Positions 57,741 through 64,000 of a stretch of 64,000 nucleotides of DNA are shown here, piece after piece. How positions within the stretch are numbered: position 1 is the stretch's first letter; each line of letters starts with the position of its first letter. This stretch comes from Quadrisphaera sp. DSM 44207. Lineage in GTDB: Bacteria; Actinomycetota; Actinomycetes; Actinomycetales; Quadrisphaeraceae. The DNA is taken from positions 558,001-622,000 of the forward strand of contig NZ_FNKA01000001.1 of NCBI RefSeq assembly GCF_900101335.1, written 5' to 3'. Position numbers and translations under genes: made by a program. Under the pieces are notes generated by a model. The model saw only the letters and a program-made list of their open reading frames with translations, did not search any database and was not told where the DNA came from.

Positions 57741-59303
57741 TCATGCTGCGGGGCCGCGGCTCCGGGAGGCCCTGGTCGGGCGAGGCGGTCGCGCCACCGC
57801 GGCGAGCGCGGCGAGGGCGAGCGCTGCCTGCGCCGCGAGCAGGAGCGGTGGCGCGCTGGCGACCAGCAGCGCGACGACCACGGGCACCGAGCCGACCACC
57901 GCCAGGTCGGGGCCCTGGGCCAGCACCGCGCCGGCGCCCGGCGGGACCGCGCCCATCGGGGTGGACACGAGCGGCCCCGCGAAGTCCGGCAGGGCGCGGT
58001 ACGCGGCGCGCACGGCCGCGGCTGCCCACACCGGGGCGGCGAGCGCGCCCAGCAGCAGCCACTCGCCGCCACCCGGGGAGCGCCCGGCCACCGCCGCGAA
58101 GACCACCAGCGACCACCCCACGAGCACCAGGGTCGGCACCACCAGGCGGCAGCGGCGCACGGCGTGCTGGCCCAGCGGCAGCAGGGCGTCGAGGACGGGG
58201 ACCACCTGGGCCTGGCGGGCGCCGTCCGCCGTCGCCAGCGCCGCCGCGTAGGCGCCGACGAGGACGGCGCCGACGGTCAGCCACGGCGAGGGCTGCGCGA
58301 CGGCCACCGCCGCCACCGCCAGGCAGGCGGTGGCGGCCAGCTGGACCAGGTGGCGGGGCGTGCGGGCCAGGAGCAGGGCGTCGGAGGTGATCAGGGCCAG
58401 GGCCGGGCGCCACGCTCGCGGTGCGCGCGCGAGCCACGGCATCGACGCGGAGGTGCGGCGCTGGGAGCGCTGGGTCCGCTCGGTCAGGGCCCGGCCCAGG
58501 GCGCGCGTGTCCAGGGACAGCACCGCCTCCAGGGCCTGGCCGGTCACCGACCCGCGCTCGCGCAGGGCGGCGTCGCGGATCAGGCAGGAGCGGCGGTCGA
58601 GGACTGCCGCGAGGACGCCCGCGAGGAGCACCGCCGCCGCCGCGGCGGCGAGGACGCCGTCCTCCACCGGCGCGGGGAGCTCGGCGCCGGCCAGGGCGAG
58701 GAGGACCCCGGCGAGCGGGACGGCGCCCAGCGCGACATCCGCCGCCGTGCGGGCCCGCCGGGCGGTGGTCGGACCGGCCTGGGCGAGACCGAGGCCGAGC
58801 ACGACCGCGCTGGCCGTCCCGGCGCCGGCGACGGCGCTGAGCGCGAGGACGCGCAGGCCCGGCGCCGGAGCGAGGGCGAGGGCCGTCGCGGCCCCCAGCG
58901 GAGCCCCCAGCACCGCCGCCGCCGCGGGCCAGCGCAGCACCGCCGGGCGCAGGAGGGAGCGCCGGTCCGCCGGCAGGGGCAGCCACCACGCCGCCTCGGG
59001 AGCCGACAGCGAGACCGGGCCCAGGCGCGCCGCCAGGCCCGCGAGCGCTGCCAGGGTCGCCAGGGCGAGCAGGAGCGTGATCCACCCGGGGTCGAGGCCG
59101 GCGCCCGGGGGCGCGGGCCGCGCGGCGGCGCCGGCGCCCGTCTCGGCGGATACCGACAGCACCATCGCGCTCGACAGCACCAGTGCCACCAGCGCCGTGT
59201 ACACCTCGGTGAGCAGCTCAGACCACCCGCCCGTGGACCGCGAGGAGGAGGACCGCCGGGTCCATCGGCGCAGGGCTCGCCCGCTCGGGACGCCGGCGCT
59301 CAC
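57741..59303 (-). CDS. DUF6297 membrane protein (ABC transporter permease partner)
   Basis: 520 residues from GTG 59303, overlapping the ATPase stop (GTGA). An N-terminal soluble region ([39 protein letters not shown]) precedes about ten hydrophobic helices; APEAAWWLPLPADRRSLLRPAV is the conserved segment of the actinobacterial DUF6297 family. It forms an exporter or integral membrane ABC system with the preceding ATPase. Substrate unknown. Confidence 0.75.
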   Translation of the reverse strand: MSAGVPSGRALRRWTRRSSSSRSTGGWSELLTEVYTALVALVLSSAMVLSVSAETGAGAAARPAPPGAGLDPGWITLLLALATLAALAGLAARLGPVSLSAPEAAWWLPLPADRRSLLRPAVLRWPAAAAVLGAPLGAATALALAPAPGLRVLALSAVAGAGTASAVVLGLGLAQAGPTTARRARTAADVALGAVPLAGVLLALAGAELPAPVEDGVLAAAAAAVLLAGVLAAVLDRRSCLIRDAALRERGSVTGQALEAVLSLDTRALGRALTERTQRSQRRTSASMPWLARAPRAWRPALALITSDALLLARTPRHLVQLAATACLAVAAVAVAQPSPWLTVGAVLVGAYAAALATADGARQAQVVPVLDALLPLGQHAVRRCRLVVPTLVLVGWSLVVFAAVAGRSPGGGEWLLLGALAAPVWAAAAVRAAYRALPDFAGPLVSTPMGAVPPGAGAVLAQGPDLAVVGSVPVVVALLVASAPPLLLAAQAALALAALAAVARPPRPTRASRSRGPAA

Positions 59304-59995
59304 AGGGCCTCGATCGCGGCGGCGGCCGCGTCGGGCTCGACGACCTCGGCCGAGCCCTCGGTGATCAGCAGCCCGCAGGTGGCGGCCCCGAGCACGACCG
59401 CGGGGTCGTGGGTCGCGAGCAGCACCGCTCCCCCGATCTCGCGCTCCTCGACCAGCCGCCGGATCAGCGCGCGGCGCATGCCGGCGTCCAGGCGCTGCTC
59501 GGGCTCGTCGAGGACCAGCAGCGAGCGGGGCCGGGCGAGGGCCGCGGCCAGGAGCAGGCGGCGGCGCTGGCCGGAGGACAGCGCCGCCGGCAGCGCCTCC
59601 GCGCGGGCGGTCAGCCCGAACTCCTCGAGCAGGGCGTCCACCACCTCGGCGGGCTCCCCGACCCCGTGGCCGCAGCAGGTGAGCAGCAGGTGCTCGCGCG
59701 CGGTGAGAGCGGGGAAGAACGCGTCGTCCCCGAGGTCGGCGGCCACGGCGGCGCGGAACTCGACGGATCGCTCGTCCACGTCGCGTCCCAGCACCTGCAG
59801 CTGGCCGGCGAGCGGGTCGAGCAGGCCGACGACCGTGCGCAGCAGCGTGGACTTCCCGGCGCCGTTGGCGCCCACGACCGCCACGGCGTCCCCCGGGCGC
59901 ACCGCGAACGTGACCGGCGGGCACACGGGCAGGTCGTGACCGATCCCGAGCTCCACGGCCCTGACCAGCTCACCGCCCGCCCCCGGTGCGACCAC
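59300..59995 (-). CDS. ABC transporter ATP-binding protein
   Basis: 231 residues from GTG 59995 ([32 protein letters not shown]); longer starts would overlap the chemoreceptor promoter and add Pro-rich filler. Walker [11 protein letters not shown], signature [15 protein letters not shown], Walker [16 protein letters not shown]-loop LATHDPAVV. It powers the DUF6297 membrane protein directly downstream. Confidence 0.88.
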   Translation of the reverse strand: MVAPGAGGELVRAVELGIGHDLPVCPPVTFAVRPGDAVAVVGANGAGKSTLLRTVVGLLDPLAGQLQVLGRDVDERSVEFRAAVAADLGDDAFFPALTAREHLLLTCCGHGVGEPAEVVDALLEEFGLTARAEALPAALSSGQRRRLLLAAALARPRSLLVLDEPEQRLDAGMRRALIRRLVEEREIGGAVLLATHDPAVVLGAATCGLLITEGSAEVVEPDAAAAAIEAL

Positions 59996-60167
59996 GGGCG
60001 ACGACCCTAGAGGAGGCGGTCCTGGAGGCGCGGCCGTGGACGGCGGCCCTGGAGCAGCGGCCGGGTCCGGCTGCGGGCTCAAGGCCGCGGGCGAAGCGGC
60101 CGACATCACCGAGGAGCGCAGGGCGCCCCGGCCCTGCAGCACCGCCCGGAGCCCTGGAGCCGCGCCC

Positions 60168-61766
60168 GTGAACCTGTCCCGCCTGAAGGTCGGCCACCGC
60201 ATCGCGGCCGGCTTCGCCCTCGTGATCTTCGCCATGGTGGCCGTCACGGCCCTGGGCGTCAGCCGCGTCGGGCAGATCAACGACCACCTGACGACGATCA
60301 ACGACGTCAACGCCGTCAAGCAGCGCTACGCGATCAACTTCCGCGGCAGCGTCCACGACCGAGCGATCAGCCTGCGCGACGTCGTCCTCGCGCAGACCCC
60401 GCAGGAGGTGCAGGCGTCCCTGGACGAGATCGACGCGCTGGCCGCGAAGTACGCCGAGTCCGCCGAGCCGATGGCCGCGCTCTTCGCCGACCCCGCCGCG
60501 ACCACCGAGGAGGAGAAGGCCGCGCTGGCCGAGATCCAGCGCGTGGAGGGCGTGGGGCTGCCCCTGATCCAGCAGGTCAGCGACCTGCGCACGGCCGGTG
60601 AGACGGAGCAGGCGCGCGCGCTGCTGCAGGAGCAGGCCGCGCCGGTGTTCACCGAGTGGCTCGCGGCGATCAACGTGCTCATCGACCTCGAGGAGGCGAT
60701 GAACACGGTGCAGGCGCGCGACGCGCGCGCCATCGGCGACGGGTTCCTCGTCGTCATGCTCGTCGTGACCGCCGCGGCCACGGCGCTCGCCTCCGTGGTG
60801 GCCTGGCGCGTCGCGCGCAGCATCACCCGGCCCATGGCCGAGGCGGTCGCGCTCTTCGAGGCCGTCGCGGACGGCGACCTGACCCGTCGGCTGGACAGCG
60901 CCTCCAAGGACGGACTGGGCGAGATGGGGGCCCACGTCAACCGGGCGCTGGAGAAGGTCGGCGGCGTGATGAGCGCCGTGGGCGCCGGCGCGCAGAGCCT
61001 CGCGGCGACGAGCGGGCGCATCGACGAGGTGTCCTCCCGCATCGCCGCCCGCGTGGGCGAGTCCTCGTCGCAGACCGCGGTCGTGGCCACGGCCGCCGAG
61101 GAGGTCTCGCGCAACGTGCAGACCGTGGCCGCGGGCACCGAGGAGATGGGCGCCAGCATCCGGGAGATCGCCACCAACGCCAACGAGGCGGCCGGTGTCG
61201 CCTCCCGGGCGGTGAGCGTGGCGTCCTCGGCCACCAGCACGGTCGCGAAGCTGGGCGAGTCCTCCGCCGAGATCGGCGACGTCGTGAAGGTGATCACCTC
61301 CATCGCGGAGCAGACGAACCTGCTCGCCCTGAACGCCACCATCGAAGCGGCGCGGGCCGGTGAGGCCGGCAAGGGGTTCGCCGTCGTCGCCAACGAGGTC
61401 AAGGAGCTGGCCCAGGAGACGGCCAAGGCCACCGAGGACATCGCCGCCCGGGTGGAGACGATCCAGGCCGACACCACCGGCGCGGTGGAGGCGATCGAGG
61501 AGATCTCCTCGATCATCACCTCCATCAGCGACTTCCAGACCACCATCGCCTCGGCGGTGGAGGAGCAGACCGCCACCACCGGGGAGATGTCCCGCTCGGT
61601 GGCCGAGGCGGCCAGCGGGTCCGGCGAGATCGCGGCCAACGTCGTGGGGGTCGCGGCGTCGGCGCAGGCCATGACCGAGTCCGTCGCGGACTCGCGGGAC
61701 GCCGTGGCGCAGCTGGCGGAGGTCTCCGGCGAGCTGCAGCGCCTCGCGGCCCAGTTCCGGGTCTGA
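60168..61766 (+). CDS. Methyl-accepting chemotaxis protein
   Basis: 532 residues from GTG 60168 ([32 protein letters not shown]1). Residues 33-188 are a periplasmic-side four-helix-bundle sensor; TM2 at about 188-210 ([21 protein letters not shown]); HAMP 211-263 ([26 protein letters not shown]); signalling domain 300-500 with the hairpin [35 protein letters not shown]. Ligand unknown. It is a lone receptor; no che genes are in the window. Confidence 0.92.
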   Translation: MNLSRLKVGHRIAAGFALVIFAMVAVTALGVSRVGQINDHLTTINDVNAVKQRYAINFRGSVHDRAISLRDVVLAQTPQEVQASLDEIDALAAKYAESAEPMAALFADPAATTEEEKAALAEIQRVEGVGLPLIQQVSDLRTAGETEQARALLQEQAAPVFTEWLAAINVLIDLEEAMNTVQARDARAIGDGFLVVMLVVTAAATALASVVAWRVARSITRPMAEAVALFEAVADGDLTRRLDSASKDGLGEMGAHVNRALEKVGGVMSAVGAGAQSLAATSGRIDEVSSRIAARVGESSSQTAVVATAAEEVSRNVQTVAAGTEEMGASIREIATNANEAAGVASRAVSVASSATSTVAKLGESSAEIGDVVKVITSIAEQTNLLALNATIEAARAGEAGKGFAVVANEVKELAQETAKATEDIAARVETIQADTTGAVEAIEEISSIITSISDFQTTIASAVEEQTATTGEMSRSVAEAASGSGEIAANVVGVAASAQAMTESVADSRDAVAQLAEVSGELQRLAAQFRV

Positions 61767-61783
61767 GACCCGGCCCGACCAGG

Positions 61784-61823
61784 AGCGGGGCCGCGCGACC
61801 ACCCGGTCGCGCGGCCCCGCTCC
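61784..61823. terminator. Strong hairpin terminator after the chemoreceptor
   Basis: Perfect 18-bp stem (GAGCGGGGCCGCGCGACC, 61784-61801; arm 61806-61823) closed by a 4-nt loop ACCC, between the chemoreceptor and the convergent DUF202 genes. Confidence 0.85.
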
Positions 61824-61824
61824 C

Positions 61825-62235
61825 TCACGTCCTCACCGCGCAGACCACCAGCGCGAGGGCCAGCAGCCCTGTGCCGGAGCACACCGCCGTCGTGACCGCG
61901 AGCAGCCGTCCGTCGGGCAGGTGTCCGCCGGTCGGCTGCCCGTCGAGCGGCTGCCCGTCGAGTGGCTGCCCGCGCGTGCCGGCGCTCCCCGTCAGCCGCG
62001 CGGAGGTGGTCGCGTAGCGGCGGGCGCCCGCCATCCACACCCCGGCGGCCACCAGCAGGCCGACGAGCGCCGCGGCGTGCGCCACCGCGCCGACGTGCAC
62101 GGCCAGCAGCCGCCCGCCGCCGACCGCGGCGACGACGAGCGCGAGCGCGGTGCGCCGCCACGACAGCGCCGTGCGCTCCGGCTGCAGGCCGGGGTCGAAG
62201 ACCCCTCCGCGCTCCCCCGCCCGCCCCGGTGCCAC
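61825..62235 (-). CDS. DUF202 family membrane protein
   Basis: 136 residues from GTG 62235. FDPGLQPERTALSWRRTAL is the DUF202 hallmark at residues 12-30, followed by helices ALVVAAVGGGRLLAVHVG and ALVGLLVAAGVWMAG; a Gly/Gln/Pro/Leu linker repeat (GQPLD) separates the last helix. It follows the other DUF202 gene by 4 bp. No known function. Confidence 0.85.
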   Translation of the reverse strand: MAPGRAGERGGVFDPGLQPERTALSWRRTALALVVAAVGGGRLLAVHVGAVAHAAALVGLLVAAGVWMAGARRYATTSARLTGSAGTRGQPLDGQPLDGQPTGGHLPDGRLLAVTTAVCSGTGLLALALVVCAVRT

Positions 62236-62239
62236 CGCC

Positions 62240-62632
62240 TCACCCCAGCAGCAGACCGAGGACGACGAGCACCCCGGCGACGAGGACGCCGAGGGCCAGC
62301 GGGCCCGACAGGCGCACCGCCGGCAGGGGCCGGCCCTCGCGCAGCGCCGTCTCGATGCTCACCCACCCCAGCCACGCCTGCAGCGGTGCCAGCGCGCCCA
62401 GGACGACGAGCAGCAGCGCCGCGGCCAGGCGCAGCCGCGGCTGCAGCGGCAGGCTCAGCGCCTCCAGCGCCACGCCCGCCGCCATCAGGGCCAGCGCCGT
62501 GCGCACCCAGGAGAGGAAGGTGCGCTCGTTCGCCAGCGAGAAGCGCGGGTCCGGCTCGGTGCCGCGCGCGTAGACCCACCGCGGCCAGCGCCGGTCGCCG
62601 CCCGGGTGCGCGTCGGGGGGTGCCTCGCTCAC
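62240..62632 (-). CDS. YidH/DUF202 family membrane protein
   Basis: 130 residues from GTG 62632 (VSEAPPDAHPGGDRRWPRWVYARGTEPD). PRFSLANERTFLSWVRTALALMAAGVALE is the YidH/DUF202 core, with two further helices and short arms. It forms a tandem pair with the preceding-listed DUF202 gene, a common arrangement; such proteins may be complex partners in the membrane. Confidence 0.88.
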   Translation of the reverse strand: MSEAPPDAHPGGDRRWPRWVYARGTEPDPRFSLANERTFLSWVRTALALMAAGVALEALSLPLQPRLRLAAALLLVVLGALAPLQAWLGWVSIETALREGRPLPAVRLSGPLALGVLVAGVLVVLGLLLG

Positions 62633-62737
62633 GCGCCCACCCTGCCCGGCCGCGGTGGGCGGGCGCGGGGTGGGTACGGGACGTGCACCGGGGCCCGCCC
62701 CGGGTGAGGCGAGGGCGAGACGACGCGAGGAGACCAC

Positions 62738-63928
62738 GTGCCCGGGACCTGGCTGCTGGGGCGCCCTTCCGGCGCGGTGCAGGAGGAGAGGGCGCCGCGC
62801 GCTGTCCTCGTGGCGGTGGAGGAGCGCCCCGGCGCCGCCTCCGAGGCGCTCGACGAGCTCGCGCGCCTCGCCGAGACCGACGGCCTGCACGTCGCGGCCC
62901 GCGTCACCCAGCGCCTGCCTCACCCGGACCCGGCGACCTTCATCGGCTCGGGCAAGGTCGCCGAGGTGCGCGAGCGCGTCGCGGCCGAGTCCGCGGACGT
63001 CGTCCTCGTCGACGCCGAGCTGACCCCGGGGCAGCTGCGCAACCTCGAGGACGGCGTGGGCGCGAGGGTGGCCGACCGCACCGCCCTGATCCTCGACATC
63101 TTCGCCGAGCACGCCCGCTCCAGCGAGGGCCGCGCGCAGGTCGAGCTCGCCCAGCTGGCCTACCAGCTGCCGCGCCTGACCGGGCAGGGCCGGTCGATGT
63201 CCCGGGTCGGCGGCGGCCGGGTCGCCGGCGGCGCGGGCATCGGCGTGCGCGGTCCCGGTGAGCAGCGCCTCGAGACCGAGCGCCGGCGCCTGCGCCAGCG
63301 CATGGGGGCCCTGCGGCGGCAGGTCGCCGAGACCGGACGGCGCCGCGCGACCACGCGCGCGCGGCGCGAGCGCCAGCGGGTCCCGTCGGTGGCGATCACC
63401 GGGTACACCAACGCCGGCAAGTCCAGCCTGCTCAACGCGCTGACCGGCGCCGACGCCCTGGTGCAGGACCAGCTGTTCGCCACCCTCGACCCCACGGTGC
63501 GGCGCCTCCGCCTGCCCGACGGCACCACGGTGACCCTGACGGACACCGTCGGCTTCGTGCGGCACCTGCCGCACCAGCTCGTCGACGCCTTCCGCTCCAC
63601 GCTCGAGGAGGTCGCCGCCGCGGACCTCGTCCTCCACGTGGTCGACGCCTCCGCGCCCGACGCGATGGCGCAGGTGACCGCCGTGCGCGGGGTGCTGTAC
63701 GAGATCGGGGCCAGCGACGTGCCGGAGCTGCTGGTGCTGGACAAGGCGGACGTCGCCCCGCCGGAGTGGCTGCAGGCCCTGCGGGCCGCCCACCCCGGCG
63801 CGCTGGCGGTCTCCGCGGTGACGGGGCAGGGGCTGGACGAGCTGCGCGCGGCCCTCGCGGAGCGGCTGGGCGGGCAGCGGCAGGGCGGCCAGCGGCTGGG
63901 CGGGCAGCGGCAGGCGTCCGCCGGCTGA
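62738..63928 (+). CDS. hflX: Ribosome-associated GTPase HflX
   Basis: 396 residues from GTG 62738. N-terminal HflX domain (AVLVAVEERPG, FIGSGKVAEVRERV, QLAYQLPRLTGQG, GGRVAGGAGIGVRGPGE), helical hairpin (QRLETERRRLRQRMGALRRQ), then GTPase: G1 GYTNAGKSSLLNAL, G2/G3 FATLDPTVR and DTVGFVRHLPHQLVDAF, G4 LVLDKADV. G4 is normally NKxD; here the first residue is Asp. HflX splits stalled 70S ribosomes and binds GTP. The C-terminus is a 15-bp repeat (GGQRQ). It is not in an operon with a methyltransferase or miaA here. Confidence 0.93.
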   Translation: MPGTWLLGRPSGAVQEERAPRAVLVAVEERPGAASEALDELARLAETDGLHVAARVTQRLPHPDPATFIGSGKVAEVRERVAAESADVVLVDAELTPGQLRNLEDGVGARVADRTALILDIFAEHARSSEGRAQVELAQLAYQLPRLTGQGRSMSRVGGGRVAGGAGIGVRGPGEQRLETERRRLRQRMGALRRQVAETGRRRATTRARRERQRVPSVAITGYTNAGKSSLLNALTGADALVQDQLFATLDPTVRRLRLPDGTTVTLTDTVGFVRHLPHQLVDAFRSTLEEVAAADLVLHVVDASAPDAMAQVTAVRGVLYEIGASDVPELLVLDKADVAPPEWLQALRAAHPGALAVSAVTGQGLDELRAALAERLGGQRQGGQRLGGQRQASAG

Positions 63929-63967
63929 CTGCTGACGACCGCACCCGCCTCGGCCTAGCGTTCCGCC

Positions 63968-64000
63968 ATGGCGCACCGCAACGACCCGGAGGTCATCCGG
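63968..64000 (+). CDS. Start of an unidentified gene, cut by window end
   Basis: ATG 63968 reads MAHRNDPEVIR to the window edge, 40 bp after hflX. A function cannot be assigned from 11 residues. Confidence 0.35.
   Translation, partial: MAHRNDPEVIR

Overview
The window is very GC-rich, dense, short-spaced bacterial DNA with many GTG starts and 4-bp GTGA stop/start overlaps. Gene content is typically actinobacterial: DUF1800/DUF1501 pair, DUF6541 membrane proteins, DUF222/HNH protein with a mycobacterial-type LexA box, VapB, DUF6297, SpoIIE-type phosphatase with GAF/PAS, and several cell-wall-binding repeat 2 (CWB2) proteins. A Kineosporia/Kineococcus/Quadrisphaera-like actinomycete is my inference; no rRNA or tRNA gene was seen to confirm it.

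Layout. 1-7.1 kb: DUF1800 (5' end cut by the window) and DUF1501 in tandem, then two related DUF6541 multi-pass membrane proteins on the minus strand. 7.3-13.8 kb: a frameshifted DUF559-type gene, an SRAP (HMCES/YedK) protein coupled to a GT39-like membrane protein, a small membrane protein, a HATPase/STAS-like pair, and an endonuclease Q-like PHP protein. 14-19.3 kb: gamma-glutamyltransferase, a GAF-PAS-PAS-GAF-PP2C phosphatase and a short CWB2 protein. 19.3-25.2 kb: polysaccharide genes (flippase, two GT4 enzymes) interrupted by vapB and a deleted vapC, then a lipoprotein, a TetR remnant and an XRE-cupin regulator with palindromic operators. 25.4-29.8 kb: secreted helical acidic protein, PIG-L deacetylase fused to CWB2 repeats, and a DUF4353 lipoprotein. 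29.9-34.2 kb: Uma2 protein, a complete 900-bp IS5-family element with TTA duplications, and a large S-layer-like CWB2 protein behind a structured leader. 34.7-43.7 kb: GT2+DUF2304, a subtilisin-like protease with a long Pro/Ala/Ser tail, a DUF222/HNH gene with a 1-nt shift, and a membrane protein/GT2 pair. 43.8-46.6 kb: a decayed CWB2 gene, a paralogue of the helical acidic protein, and a second, exported PIG-L deacetylase. 46.9-52.5 kb: a five-gene oligopeptide ABC operon whose binding-protein gene is frameshifted. 52.4-57.7 kb: metallophosphoesterase plus alkaline phosphatase, a DUF1622 pair, wrbA, DUF1990. 57.7-64 kb: ABC-ATPase/DUF6297 exporter, a chemoreceptor, two DUF202 membrane proteins, hflX and the first codons of another gene.

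Main theme: cell-surface construction. Four CWB2 loci (one dead), two PIG-L deacetylases, two acidic secreted paralogues, several glycosyltransferases, a flippase and a secreted protease lie within about 30 kb. A second theme is decay or polymorphism: five genes carry frameshifts or deletions, at least three of them explicable by loss of one base, so sequencing error must be excluded. A third is the striking number of in-frame 12- or 15-bp tandem repeats inside otherwise ordinary genes.
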